The notes under the pieces are model-generated. The model was not told the origin of the DNA, searched no databases, and was given only the letters and a program-made list of their open reading frames with translations. A stretch of DNA of 64,000 nt from Chamaelirium japonicum. Its lineage: Eukaryota > Streptophyta > Magnoliopsida > Liliales > Melanthiaceae. Below, piece by piece: positions 1 to 13,159 of the stretch. The stretch covers positions 10,160,840 through 10,224,839 of the forward strand of contig OX393555.1 of assembly GCA_947650365.1 (NCBI GenBank), written 5' to 3'. The translations under genes were made by a program, and so were the position numbers. How positions within the stretch are numbered: position 1 is the first letter of the stretch; each line of letters starts with the position of its first letter.

Positions 1-1785
1 CCTTCAACCTACTTCTTTCTCAACTTTTTCTTCTTTCTATTTACATCATTTCATCCTTTTGATTTCATCTATTTGATCAATGTATTTACAGTCATATTTG
101 CTTGAATTATTCCTATCTTGGATCGGCTTATTGATTTTGAGCCCATTGTTTATACATACTCTTGATAACTTGCCTATGGTAAATTTACCTATTTTATTTT
201 GTATATTCAAAGTCTTATGCATATATTATTACGAAATTCAGATTTGACCATGGTTATTGAGCCTCATGGATTACTAGTATGCTATCTAATAATTTGTGTA
301 TAATCCATTTAGTTTTAGCTGTTTGTATTCACTTAAATTGATAGCTTTGAAAATTTTGCATGTTCAACTGAAAGTAGATTACATGGTTTGATTTTTAAAG
401 TCTTCCAAATTCAATTGCGTTGATCAGAAACCCTACATCATTGCATCAATTATTAGAACATGGATGCAAGAATGCAAAGAAATCCTAGCAACATGAAAAG
501 AGTAGCCTAAGGTCCAAATGGCCAATATTCAGAATGACATGTTAACTTCTTGGGCTTGGACAGCTGAAGTAGCCTATAAGTTTTACCGACAAATTAACTC
601 GAAGTGCACCAAAAGAACTTCCACAAAATGTCTCATGTCTACTAAGTTCTAAAATTACAACATTTCTTGGTCCGTTCTAAGCTTGTTACAAGAATCGTGA
701 GGCACAATCTGGAATGTGTATCATCAAATGCTTTAACTGTGGAGAGAGGATATATATAGACATTGCACACCCCAACCAGCATTGTTAGTCCAAGTGATGG
801 AGCAGAGGATGCACCAAAAGAAACTGACCAACCGACAAAAGGTGGCCGTAAAAAATCTAAAGCTATATGGCATTGGGGGTGAGCCATCTCTTTAACCAAC
901 ACATCATCCCTGCCCAAAAGACTAAATTCAACTGGAGATTGCCTAGCAACATCAAGTAAACATTGAACGTTCTAGCAAATCAAATACCCTTATCAAAGAT
1001 TGGCAAAAACACCAAAAGCGCCACTTTACATATTTAGTCGAAACGGTTAACTTGAAAAGGTCGTGGAGTGTCCACTCCTATCAACCAGTATCGTCAAATG
1101 ATCATAAATGAATCATCATGTCCAAATGTCTTCTGAAATTATTTGTTAAGTGGCATGATGGTGAAGTCATGTGTGATATTGTGCTTCAGTCAATAGGCAA
1201 ACCTACTTACAAAAAAAAAAAGAGAGAAAAAATATTAAAGAGAAAAAAGAACAAATATGTGTTCCTCCAAATAAGGATATATCCACGGGTGAAGCCGGTC
1301 TGAGAGATCTGAAACAAATCCACTAACAAATATGAAAGATAAAAAATTGAATCACTCAAACACAATATCAAAGAGAGCTCACAAAAGCCTCATCGACAAA
1401 GCTCCCCAAAACTACAAAATAGTTCTCACCAAAGGCTTCACACCGACTCTCAAAGGAACACAAATGGTCTCAAATAAGGGTTGGCAAGGGCACAAAGGCC
1501 TAACAATGAGAAATAAAATACAGCTCCAAAACCATAGAAGAATAGCAAACTTAAATCTTCAAATAAATATATTACTAGAGTCTCGATCATGGCTATAAAA
1601 ATCGTTGTGGATCTACAACTCGTAATGTCTAAATGGATGTCGAAGTGTATAGGGTTGTTATCTAATAATATATCCTTCGTTAAGTGTCAAATAGTCAAAA
1701 TTGAAGTAGGAAGAGGACACTGACGTTGGGACTGTACCTAATAGATCTGGCTTACTTCAGGTCGGGTCCAGCTCATTGGCTGGCT
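1..1785. other. Gene-free AT-rich flank
   Basis: I see no exon, RNA gene or delimited repeat here. The open frames at 642-917 (minus) and 1118-1598 (plus) have no recognisable domain and no splice context. If the GAUT-like gene at 5.6-6.4 kb is complete, its later exons would have to lie here, in 2.5-5.5 kb, or beyond the left edge. I searched by eye on the minus strand for the conserved glycosyltransferase motifs and did not find them. Confidence 0.5.
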
Positions 1786-2478
1786 AAGCAGTCAAAGGCG
1801 TGTCTAGGCTCACTAGTCTCCTCAAGGCTCAAGTATAGGCTATAGCACCTCGCCTAGGCAGTGCCTAGGCCCCTTGAGGCGTAGGTATGCCTAGGTGCGC
1901 CTAGGGTTTCCGGTTTAAAGCCCATAATCTTTTCTTTTTCTTGCATTTTTTGAAAAATTTCCTTCCTACTTATTCCCTAAAGCCATAAGAGACCCATAAA
2001 CATCCCAACTTACTTTCTTACCCAAAACACACCAAACCCCTAGGTTTGGTAAAAATCTAAGTTCATCCACAATCCTAGATATTCACATATTCTCCAACCT
2101 GGGTTCATCCCCAAATGCAATTGAAGTGCTTTTGACAATGTGATTGCAAAGCTCAAAACACTTAACCCTCAACAATGCTTGACTTATTATTTTAAGTTCC
2201 TAACATATAATTTTTAGTTTTGTAAACTTGTTATTTAAGTTCCTAAATAATATATTACTATTCTTTAGACTTTATCGGTTTTTTATTGGAGATTTCAGCT
2301 GATGTTCTGCTTATGCTATTTAAGCCTATTTGTACTCTTTATTAGTTTTTATATCGTGGTTTTTTTCTTGTTTTCTTTAATACCATACATATAGATTAAA
2401 GGCTTGCGCCTAGGCAAAGACGCACCCCTTGCACCTGGGCTGCACCTGGGCTGCACCTGAGCTTTTGACGCATAGTTG
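1786..2478. mobile_element. Degenerate CCTAGG-type hAT-like MITE
   Basis: Both sides carry short CCTAGGC/GCCTAGG motifs (1800-1910 and 2400-2465) around an AT-rich centre. The left end reads GCAGTCAAAGGCG and the reverse complement of the right end reads TATGCGTCAAAAGC. These resemble the ends of the elements at 45.66 and 63.82 kb. I found no clear target-site duplication, so the borders are approximate and the assignment is by resemblance only. Confidence 0.35.
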
Positions 2479-5400
2479 TCACTCTCACATGGAGTCGCAT
2501 GTCGATATGAACGAGAGAGAGGAAGCTTTCAATTTCTCATGGATTGGGTACCAAACCAAACAGAGGCATATCCATCACAACACAAATCAACTCTAACAGG
2601 TCAAAACTTAGGAATCCACCTAGAAAGACTTTACAAAACATATTCTAATGTAAAGTTTGTAGAAAACTTTAATCCATAACCCATACTAATTCCAAAATAT
2701 CTCTACCTAAAAACTCATCAAAGCATCCATTCTAGAAAGTCTTTGATTGTTGTAATTTGTTGAAACAATTATAAGCTACCTTTTTATGCATGGGAAAGTA
2801 ACATGTGCTACTCAAATAAGAGCTCTTACCTATCTTTTACAGCATATATTATGTTTGTCTGGTTAAAGAATATGAGTCACTCACTTTTGTTCAAGAATCA
2901 TGCAAAAAAGTGTTATGGTTGCAACTGACACGTAACCATATTCACAATTGAGTTTACACCATACCGGGAACGAGGGCCTCTCTACTAGCAACCCTACTAG
3001 ATTAGGAATGCAAAACCTTTCCTTTGGAAAGAAACTCGGGAAAGAACACCTATGCTATTCTGGCCCTTTGCCATCAAGCAACATTGCTTATGTCTTTTGA
3101 AAAGGAACTTCTATTTTCTCCTACACTAACATACATAATTCTTTCTTGTGAATCCTAAACACCCCCAAGTCACATTAACATGCCAATGATTAATGTAGGC
3201 TTACTCATTTTTATCGAAAAAAGCAAAAAAAAACTTTAGAAGCAAATAAAAAAAATCACCAATATCTTTGGCCCATAACTTAATATAGAAATTCTAAACT
3301 TTAAAATGCAAATCTTATACCAATAGTATGGAGTTGTGTTTATGGATCAAGGTATGATCATGGGAAGTTTGGACTAACTTTCAACCTAAGATCAACCTTC
3401 AAATTAGTCGTCCAATATTTGGGCTAAAGGGCCTGCCATGAGATTAAAGGAAATCAACCTCATAGAATATGTGGCTTAAGTTCATGCAACTGGTGGGCAA
3501 CCATATAAGATTCCCCCATACTTGGAAGCCGTCTAAATGAAGAAGGAAGAATCCCATTTTAATTTTATAGAAAAAAGTAGAGAGTGTGTCTTAAACGTCA
3601 ATATCCTCAAAACAATAATCACGAACCACTATCAACACTAACATGCCACGGTTGACTGATGAGCTTTAATAATTTTGAAGCATGCATTGAAGTATTCTAC
3701 ATTCAACCACTGTCTACCCAAACCATGATCGACAATAAGAATAATATATCTTTTAGTAATGGCATCAACCTTAATCCAATAAGACTCCTTCCTATGGATG
3801 TCGAGTAAATTCTTTTTCTCTTAATTTGATCGAACAACTAGGATGCACCATGGCTAGACAAATGCAGGGTCAAAGTCAACACTCTAACTCGAAAAATTCT
3901 TCCACAAACCTCGATTCAACTCAACCCAGTCTTGGCATGTTGTTGGGTGACCGAACCAACCTATCACATGATAAAAACAAACTTGGCCCAAGCAGGATGA
4001 GTTGACCCAACACACCCAACCCAAACCCATTCAAATACATGAAATATTCCTTTGTATAATTTTGAAAACAAAGAACATACTTGAAGTGGTATCTCTATTC
4101 ATTCATCCAGAAGACAAAAATTGAGGAGCAACTTGAGAAAGTATAAATTTGGATCAGGCTACATTGAACAACCTAGTGGGTGCCAAACACAGAGTCGCCT
4201 CACGATCAAGTCACACGGTTCAAGATTTAGTTTATTCGGTATGGCTTACATGGACCCCACTATAACAAAAGAACGTTGACTTTAAAAGAACAAGGATACT
4301 TTCAAAAAGAAAAAAGGAAATGTAGCATTACTAACTCTAAAGCCTCAAGCATTGCTTGAAATCCTTTTAAGGAGAATACAACACAAGCATGTAACTCAAA
4401 GACTAAAAATGTGGAAGGAAGGAAGGCAATTAAATCAGCTTATCGTAGAAGGGTGATATCGTGAGGAACGAGGAATGAGGAGTCAAATGCTCAAATGCAT
4501 GGCCTAAAATCCATTTATTACTAGTGAAATAACATAACTTTGTTTTAATTTGTGAATTTTTAATATATTGGGTATGTCTCATGCATTAACCTTAAGAGTC
4601 AGAAAATAATTCACATGTTGTTTGAATAATTGAGTGGTTTTCTCAATTAGAGCACAAGAAGGATTGGTCCATTCTTACACTATAAGACTGTTCTTGGTTG
4701 CAGGCATCACATTGATATTATGAATAAAGCCTAGTTAGGAGGGTGCTACATATCAAACCATTAGACACGTATGTGATTCACATTGGCTTAGTCAATACAG
4801 GTTTCACAAGAAGATTATTCTAAGATGAACAAATTTAGAGATTCCTTGGACCCGAGTGCACAATGACTAATAATGTATGTGTTATCACTTTAGGGCCAAC
4901 CACAGGGTCGTGCAGGGCACAATTAAGGAGAACACCAAGTGTCCTAGATAGATGTAGGGTGGAATTACGATGCTGATGTCCAATACGAAATAAACCCAAA
5001 TATGTTATCCATGTCATCAGGGAAATAAAGTTAAGACTTAAAATTCCAGTTCCATGTGTATGAAAGGTTCTCGATAGCAACACAACATAATAATATTTAA
5101 ATATTGTATTTGTGAAGGTTATTTTCATTTGTTTCCTCTTAGAGTTATCAATAGGGTTATGGTTCAGAAGATATCAAATGGTCGTCGCTAACGCTACCAA
5201 AAGAAAAAGTTGTCTATAATATAAAGAAAGCTAAACTGTTGGCTCACAATTGTCTCGTAATGCTAGACGCCATCCATGATATACTTGCCATGAACCATAA
5301 TACTTTACAAAGGATTCTTATACTTCTGTCGTTCGTTTATATTGTCGTTGGGCGCTTGTTCAATTTCCATCGGATTAAAGAGTACAACTTTCACCATTCA

Positions 5401-5562
5401 TATTACATTTCCTGTCCATTTTAATGTTGAGATAAGATGAGGTTTTCCCCCAAAAATATTCGGTTATGTTGTCCCCAAACATACATATCCACTAGGGATG
5501 GCGAAATATAAGACCGGAACAATGAATACAAAATGTAATAATTGTCCTCTGAAAAAGAATAC
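2479..5562. other. Gene-free AT-rich region
   Basis: No convincing coding exon or bounded repeat is visible on either strand. It lies directly downstream (minus strand) of the last GAUT-like exon I can place. It could be a long intron of that gene, or the sequence that replaced the rest of it. Confidence 0.45.
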
Positions 5563-6384
5563 CTTTCCATCAGCAGAGCTCGATGCATTTTGCTGCCGAA
5601 GCTCTCCACCTACAACATCGGCACACCCCAAACCTCTAGTCAAAGGAAAGAAGTAAAGGATATTGTTTAAAAGCCATCATTATCTTAAAATAATAATTTA
5701 TCTAAATAAGTAGAAAAGCCACCACTCGTTTCCAATCCGTCGGCGACGTTCCCATTTGCCACAGTGGAAGCAGTGGTGCTCTCATTAGAAGCACCCCCGC
5801 TTCCATCCGGCTCATGATATCCACTATCTTTGAACGCAACATGTTCGGGTTCCTTCAATCCTTCGCCAATCTCCTAAAACTCGACCAGTATAAGCGAAAC
5901 TGATTAAATAAAATTGAAGATATTTACCCAAAAAAGAGTCATCCAATAAAATCAAGAACAAGACTTCAGATTTAAGCAGTAGAAAACCTGCTCGATTGAA
6001 TTTAACGTCAGAGCAACCGTGGGGTGCTTCTGCATTCAAGATTAAGGGGGGGGGGGGAAATTTAGCTTCTTGATCATATAAGAATTTGGAACAGAAAAAC
6101 AAGAGTAGAGGTAGTACTACCGGGGAGAAACTCTTCACGATGCCGGAGATCTCACCGAACAATTCTCTGTGCGCTGCAGCGGCAGATAAACCAGCTAATC
6201 AAAAGCTTCAAAACACCGAAGAAACAGAGCTAAATCTCAAGAGAAAAAAATAGGGGGGGGACGGTATACCGATTGAGGGCGAGAGATCGACGGGGATGAC
6301 GGATAGAAAGAGGATGGGGGCGATGAAGGAGACGCAGAGGAGCGCGACGATGAGGATCCTCGGGCGCCTTAGCGGCTGCTTCAT
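5563..6384 (-). CDS. GAUT5/6-type galacturonosyltransferase, first four exons
   Basis: Exons read on the minus strand: 6384-6270, 6173-6121, 5873-5723 and 5609-5563, all with GT donors and AG acceptors and in consistent phase (115, 53, 151 and 47 nt). The start ATG at 6384 begins MKQPLRRPRILIVALL, matching the family N-terminus: a short basic tail, then one hydrophobic Golgi signal-anchor at about residues 9-29. Exon 2 gives HRELFGEISGIVKSFS, corresponding to the conserved RREFIEELS segment. Exon 3 gives EIGEGLKEPEHVAFKD, corresponding to the EGLKGP segment of Arabidopsis GAUT6. The rest of exon 3 and exon 4 form the Ser/Asn-rich stem. The family are Golgi type II proteins of glycosyltransferase family 8, linked to pectin synthesis. 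The catalytic domain was not found to the left, so the gene is either split by a long intron running out of the window or truncated. The exon 3 donor (GTGGCT) is weak. Confidence 0.82.
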
Positions 6385-6424
6385 CGATCTAATCAGAGCC
6401 CACGCCCTCCTCGCATTCTCCAAG

Positions 6425-6442
6425 CTAGGGTTAGGGTTAGGG
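6425..6442 (-). promoter_or_regulatory. Telo-box in the GAUT-like 5' leader
   Basis: On the minus strand the leader holds consecutive CCCTAA units (AGCCCTAACCCTAACCCTAG) about 40-58 nt upstream of the ATG at 6384. Telo-boxes of this form are common in plant promoters and 5' leaders, where they bind Myb-type factors. Function here is inference. Confidence 0.4.
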
Positions 6443-6939
6443 CTCCTGGGATTTTCACGCGGGGAGGAGGCCGAATGAGGAGGGGGAGCGAGAAGGATGA
6501 TCGTGGTCTTGTCCTTTTTTGTTTCCTCGTTTTGGATCACTCCGGAGGGAAAGTGAGCGATGCGAACGGTCTGGACGGTGGAGTGACTTGCTTGATTTTT
6601 ATGGCGACGCTACTTTGACTCACACGTAAGACCGTCAGACCTCAAGTTTAAGCTCAAAGCACTGTAGCGTTATCCAAAATTGTTCCTTTCAATGTAGTCA
6701 GTTGGTACAATGTCAATATCAGAGTCGAAACATGCAACGCAGTTAGCTTCCCTTGTTTTTTAGGTTCTTTCAATATAGCACTCAAAACTATAAAGGGAAA
6801 GTTAGTGATAGGCCCCTGACAATGGATCTAGTTAACATTAAGGATGTCAAAATATCCCTATAAGCGTCAAGTCGCTCTCGAAAAATATACAGGTTCCTCT
6901 GTTGACTTTTCTTCTCTATAAATGACCAAACTATCCTTT

Positions 6940-8515
6940 GATTGCTCTTTATTACTGTAGCAATTGTTGCTCTTTATTACCGAATTGGTTCACTTGCAAT
7001 AGTAAAATCATTGTAATAATTGTTACTCTTTAGTATCGAATTGTTGATCTTTGCTAATAGAGAGTAACAATTGTTACAGTAAAAGCAATTGTTGCTCTTG
7101 CTACTGTGAAATTACTGTAGTAATTTTTATTTAATAATTATCGTTTCTAAAAAAAATGCTATAGTGAAATCACTGTAGTAATTGTTGCTCTTTATTACAG
7201 AATCGTTGCTCTCCATGTGATTTCCTTTTACTATCACATGCTAGGGTAAAATGGATATTTTTCAAACATAAAGGCCTAATATAATCAATAATATTTCACT
7301 ATCCTTTACGTAAAAAATTTCTTCTGCCAAAGATTAATCACCAATTATCCCAACTACATATACAAATTTAGTGAACGATCCAAAACATGAGATCCCTTTA
7401 AGCCTAAGGACTGAGGACAAAAATACCCCTCAATTGGCTTCAAATTTTCATTTGCATGCCGCTCTCCTCTAAACCTACAACCTAAAATCTAAATTTTGTA
7501 GGGCATGGGGTCAGCCCTAGACCTAATCCGAATCCTAAAACCTAAGATCTATAGGGCATGGGGTGAACCCTAGATCTAATCCTAAAACCTAAGATCTACA
7601 GGTCATGGGATGAACCCTAGAGTCATAGATTTAATCCTAACCTTAATCCGAACAAAACCGAACCCATTCGTCGTTGTCACCTCTTGTCTCTGCTGCTCGG
7701 CGACGGCTACGACTCACACCGCCGCTGTCATTATTGTTGCTCGCTAGGCCGCTGCCTCTCGTCTATACTGCTCGCAACTGTCATTGTTGTCATTGATGCT
7801 GCTCGCCTCGCCACTGCCACTCACCATCGCTATTGTTATCGCTGGTCACTCGAGAGAGAACGGAAAAAGGGGAGAAGGAAGGAAGCAATTTTCGCATTTA
7901 TGAAAGGATTTGGGTCCTCCCCTTAAAAGAATCTTATAAGTGTCGTGTTCATTGATCTGATCTATTGTATAGGACCTAACACCCATTTTCTCTAATTATT
8001 TAGAAGTTTAGCATCTCCAACCGACTCGGAGTGGACCTCCCAACGCCTATCGGTGGGGGATCTCAACAAACGGACCCCATCTGTAAATTTTACCCGAAGT
8101 CCCCTCTCACAAAACAATTTGAAATTTTATTATGTATATTCTCATTAAAAAATTAAATAAAATATTCTATCGACCGAACAAATAGTTACTTTTTTTACTG
8201 GATCGTTACTCTTTAAGTACCAGATAGAATCAACTTGGTTTCGCATAATTATATGCAATTTTGTGATCACTGACCAAATGTGTAGATATATTATTTAACA
8301 ATAATTTATCTTCTACTGAATTGTCAGTCTTCTATGTGTAAGATATAATCGACTTTGCTTGACATGGTTAAATGTATTTTTTTTATAAAAAAAAATATAT
8401 TGTAACGATGTATATAAATATTATTTATAATAAGCTACAATCAATCTATTAATGCAAGTTATAATATCATATTGCTACTCTTTGCTATCGGATTGTTACT
8501 CTTTATATGTAGGGA
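6940..8515. repeat. Scattered degenerate TTGCTCTTTATTACCGAATTG motifs
   Basis: Variants of this ~22-bp motif, often next to ACTGTAGTAATT, recur near 6966, 7023, 7090, 7182, 8203, 8315 and 8473. Gene-free AT-rich DNA lies between them. Paired GTTAACATTAAG (about 6832) and CTTAATGTTAAC (about 8596) may mark the ends of one old element, but I could not define borders. Confidence 0.35.
7501..7650 (+). repeat. ~50-bp tandem repeat, three degenerate units
   Basis: The unit GGGCATGGGGTGAACCCTAG followed by ATCTAATCC and CCTAAAACCTAAGATCTA restarts near 7501, 7554 and 7602. The open frame just downstream (7684-7926) shows no known domain. Confidence 0.5.
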
Positions 8516-8986
8516 TAAAATTATCATTTTAAAATTTTTGTTGTTAATTGCGTATGACGGTAGGATTGTGTGCTAACCTCAAACTACAGGGGCTTAATGT
8601 TAACTACAAAATTTTTTCGTCTTTAACGTTAAATGATTTTTTTTTTTAAGAACCCAACACTAATTAACTGAATTATTTAAATGATAATGATCCAAAAATA
8701 TTTTAAAAGTGGCATTTGACACTCAGGCGGCAAGATGATGTCGTAAAACACAGCCACCATGTTGGCTGGGTTTTCTTTCCCTATGACTAGAAAACATGAT
8801 ATTTGGAATGCCTAGTTTAACTTATTTTTAAAGATTTGGTTTAAGATTTGGATATAAGACTTTCGTTATGACATCTGGTGTTTTCAATATCTGATTTAAT
8901 ATATATTAAACCTTAACCTAAGTCTTAATCCTAATCTTGAAGTTAGTTGTGTGAAAATCGATATTCTAAATAGAGGAAAACTTTCA

Positions 8987-9138
8987 GCCACCTAGATCAA
9001 ACCATCATGATATGGCATTTGATCATAGTTGTCCTTTTGCTTGCCAGAGGGGTAGAGTATGATTCACCTATCGAGGCTGAGTATAACGAACGACTATGAT
9101 CAGGTGCCACATCAAGATGGTCAAATCTGGAGGGACAA
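8987..9138. repeat. Foldback (about 45-bp imperfect inverted repeat)
   Basis: The left arm at 8987-9033 contains ATCAAACCATCATGATATGG. It matches the reverse complement of 9092-9138, which contains ATTTGACCATCTTGATGTGG. Both continue into TGATCATAGT. The spacer is about 60 bp. It resembles a MITE but has no clear target duplication. Confidence 0.6.
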
Positions 9139-10531
9139 CAATATAGATATAAAGTATTTTTCGTTCTAAATATATGATTTTTAGCGGTTCCGTCTTAGGC
9201 CTCATTTTATATCGAGCTAGCCTTACGGAACATGGTGACAAACTAGGATGCCTGCTACAACGTTTTGGATGTGCATGTGATGTAACAAAGTGGGTGATGA
9301 CAAGGGGGCTGAGGACTAAGGGCTTGGCCAAGGCTATGCTGCTGATGAAGCTGATTCCATCGACCTCGGAAAAAAATTGTAGCAGGTGGTAAGAGGCGAA
9401 AGAAGAGAAGACGAGCTAGGGTTATCAAGTGAGTGCTCGATTTGATTAATTTTTTTTAATAAAAAATATTATCTTTGTGATTTTAATTTATTTATTATTA
9501 TAGTTTTTATTTTAGTGGCTCGTCATCATCACAATATTTTGTGAAAGGGTATCCATTATCCGGCAGCACTAATGACATAGACAAGACCGGAGTTTGAAAA
9601 CTAGCTTTTCTTTATTGATTAGGGTCTAATCCGCCAGCAGAGATTCGATGGTGGACGAGTGAGGACCGTGGTGGGTGGGACCCCCCCTTAAACCTTTGTC
9701 ACCATTATTAAACTGGATCGGAATATCGGATCATTTCATTCCTTTCCTTCAAAACCCAAGACACGTCACCAATAATAACCACACTCCACTTGCAGGAACG
9801 TCGCTGAGGTGGCAGCAATTGATAGGCCCTAAATGTGGAACCTCGCTGAGGTGGCAGCAATTGATCTGCTCCGCCCAGTCAGTCCGCCCCAGCGCGCATC
9901 ACAGACTCATACAGTCCTGCCAACGTGCGGTTGTGATGCGCGCTGATCGATCGACCGAGGCTGACCAACCGGAGAAGATCTGAACTCGTTGTCCACGAGA
10001 TCAAATCTCCTCCGATCGGTCGGCCATGATCAGTGGGCCCAGGGTAAGTGAGCTCGGCACACATCACAGTCGCACAATGATGAGTTCGGATCTCCTCCAG
10101 TCGGTGGACCCATACGTATCACAGCCGCTCGATGGCAAGGGACATGAAGTGAATCGTACTCGCATGCAGCTGTAATGCGCACCGGGCCGGCCGTGATCGG
10201 GCCCACTGACCGGGACCGACCGACCGGAGGAGAGCCGGTTGGCCCGGGTGGTGAGATGGACCGGTACAGCTGAGACTGAGAGCCAGTTCCTTTATTTGGG
10301 GTTCACGTGCCTAGTGCTGATCATATGCGTTGGCTCACAGAAAAAAGATGGGCCATATGAGGACACCCCATGTTGGGTGTGGGCTGGCACGTGTGGACCA
10401 TCAAGCTGGCATGACAGTCATGGCCCACCCATGTTCACAATATTATCTTGAAGAATGATGAGTAATGCTCTTTCAACATACCTCGGGACAACCTGGTGAC
10501 TTTTGAACCCACAATCTGTCATCCCCCCACA
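9139..10531. other. GC-richer intergenic DNA with a short tandem duplication
   Basis: No gene is supported. A 42-bp unit is repeated at 9797 and 9839, sharing TCGCTGAGGTGGCAGCAATT. The stretch 9890-10260 is rich in CGGCC and GATCGG words. Open frames here overlap in several frames with no domain, so I treat them as chance. Confidence 0.5.
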
Positions 10532-11014
10532 TAGCATATCCAACGGCCTCTGAAGAGAACTATGAAGGAGGACGTGGCTCTCCGAGCGGACTGATGGCGC
10601 TCCAACCAGCTCCATTCATTACTCTGAAGATTGACGTGGAGTCCCACATGGACCATGTTTGCTCGGAGCCACTGAACAACTCCACATACAACATAGGTCC
10701 TTCGGAACCTCCGAACAAATTAATTAATATTTTTTTTTACAAAAAACCCCTCATCTTTTTAGAAATAATCTTTTCTATATTCAACGATGCATGTATAGTC
10801 CAACGGTTACTTTTTACCCGTTTGATGTAAATTTGGAGGGTTTAGATAAGTTACAAATATAGAAGATTTGGTGTAAAATGGCTAGGATATACTGATTTGG
10901 AGGCCGTTGGAGGAGACCTTCTCTCAATTAGGATATTTTGATGAGGTGGTTGCCAAAATAGGGCCCACGGTTCTTAGGAGGTCCTCCTAGTTCGGAGGCC
11001 GTTGGAGATGCTCT
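10532..11014. mobile_element. MITE with CATCTCCAACGGCCTC ends
   Basis: The left end AGCATATCCAACGGCCTCTG and the reverse complement of the right end, AGCATCTCCAACGGCCTCCG, form a terminal inverted repeat. The right arm runs on into AACTAGGAGGAC. The interior is AT-rich and non-coding. A single related end-like sequence lies near 7992. I see no secure target duplication, so the superfamily is left open. Confidence 0.5.
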
Positions 11015-11439
11015 CATGGTTAGTTTGTACGAGAGTATGTCCCCATGTATGTTCAAGTGGGACATGTATGTTCAAGTAGCAGTGGTCTATTATCTTAGCA
11101 TCAAAACCTAAACAATTAAACCTCGTACCAAGCGCATACATGTGCACCCTCTTATCTTAGGATCAAAAACCTTAACCATCGAACCTAGTACCAGAACAAC
11201 AACTAATTATATTACTTTCGCCGAGGTGGAATTGAATCACGTGTGCATTTTGTCTTAAAAGGACGATTGGATCCCTACGAGGTGTTAACCATTTCTATGA
11301 AGGGGAAAAAAAAACACCATTGCTCTTTGGTTCCGAATAGGGGTGATAATGGATCACAAGATACCCAAACCAGATCTGAAAATTCAAGTAGGGTGAAGGT
11401 GCAAAAGCTCTACTGAATACCCAAATCTCAATAACCAAT

Positions 11440-11777
11440 GTCCTATTAGGATGGGATTTTGATTCCAGGATTCTAGAAGCTCAGAATCCCGAAAAAGGGT
11501 TCCGGAACCTTGGAGGTTTGATTTAGGGCTTCCAGAAGCACGGTTTGGATTCTCCGAAGAAACAATTTTTTTTTGGATTCGATTGTATCCAAATATTCTC
11601 TCTATCCTTTTGGAGATTCTGGGCTCCTATAATCCTAGATCCGAAGCGTATCCCAACAGAAGCTAAGAAACGGAGAAATAGGGATTAAAGAAGTATTGTA
11701 TACAAATATTCTTTTCACTTTTTTTAGAATTTTGGGTTTCCAGAATCCTGAATGCGAATCGTATCCAAATAGGTCCC
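11440..11777. mobile_element. MITE with CCTATTTGGAT ends
   Basis: The left end GTCCTATTAGGATGGGATTT and the reverse complement of the right end, GGGACCTATTTGGATACGAT, are inverted repeats. Both continue through GATTC..AGGATTCT. Inside are further ATCC and GGAT words. It is non-coding. The flanks 11015-11439 and 11778-12400 hold nothing else I recognise. Confidence 0.55.
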
Positions 11778-13159
11778 AAGAAAACAAGAAATAGGGATTA
11801 AGGAGCATCCAAGAGGCTAATGGCTTTCTACAAATCTTTTTTTTCCTTTACTAGGATTATTTTTGATATAATCACAATATTATTTTTTTCCCTTTTCTTT
11901 TCATATAGGCAAGACTATTGTAGATACAATGGGTTTGCTTATATTCTCTTTATTTTCTTAGTTATTGCATACTATACAAGGTAGTAATTTATCCAAAATC
12001 GTAAAATGTCGTTAAACATAATTGTTTTTGTTGCTATAATTTTATCCAATTGTTTTATTCGCTTAATGATGTTTTTATAAATCCTTCAAGAAAAAAATAA
12101 AGATGGTTTATAAATCAGTTTTGTCACTTCTTAATCTTGTTTCAAAAGTTTTCGATTCTTTGAAATAAAATCATTTGCTGGTAAATAAGAGATTTTATCG
12201 ATTTAAGAAAGATTTAATGCAATTACACAAAATTTGACCCAACAGACGGTGCCCGATTTTTCATAACAATGCTATGTCAACATCAATAACTTGCTCGCTC
12301 GATGTTGGCAACATCCTGATGTGCTGATACTTTAAAACTTCTTTTTCTTCAAAGGAAGGTGCTAATAGATGCGAGAATGAAATTCCCACGATGACTGCAA
12401 AACCTGTTGGGGATATTTTTTGCTGGCTCGTGCAGTCGTCTTGCAAGACAGAAAACGTGAGAACGGCTGGCTCCCTTAGGAGCGCAGACCCTCCGAAGCT
12501 CAAGTCAGTGAAGGTTTTAACAAGGGAGAGCTGTAATAGTTGGGGATAGTCAGGGTTTCTCAGTTTCGAACCTGTACTTTGGAGCCGGGGGTTGTACCTT
12601 TATAGACTTTTTGTAGACCGCCAGAGATCGACATGTGGCAGCGTCTTCACACACCTTCTATGCCCCCATATGCCAGCCCACATGGGTCTCTGGTGACCCT
12701 TATTGTTTAGCCTGTCAGGCGGTGGTGAGGGGGGGTGCACCAGTCTTGTCTTTGCCAGGTGGAGATTCTGGAAACCTCCAGTCTGGGAGATCCTAGACCG
12801 ACTTTGGCCGGCTTCCATGACCTACAGTGGTCCTCGTAGCTCCATGGGGGTGGCGACACCTGTCGATTTGGTACCGCCTTATTATAGGCAACCTTTTTGG
12901 ACAAGGGGACGAACTCCTTGGCTGTGGCATTATCAGGCGAGCTCTTGAACAAGCTGTTGGTGAACTCCGTGGAAACCTCGTTGGTGTTGTTGATCCGCCC
13001 ACTTCTTTCTATTGTTAATAAGCGAGCTTCATGGTGGGTTGTCGAATACTGGCGGCGACGAGGGTATACACCACAGATGGCGAGTCGTGTTGAGAACTTA
13101 GACTCGCAGTACCTCATGAATGAGGCATCGAGGATGACGCTGCTCTGTCGAAAGGACAC

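Noticed and set aside
5239-5424. A plus-strand open frame with hydrophobic segments
   Set aside because: It has no homology I recognise and no promoter or splice context. It lies in AT-rich DNA next to the GAUT-like exons.
6425-6442. Interstitial telomere sequence
   Set aside because: Only about three units are present, in a gene leader, so a telo-box is the simpler reading.
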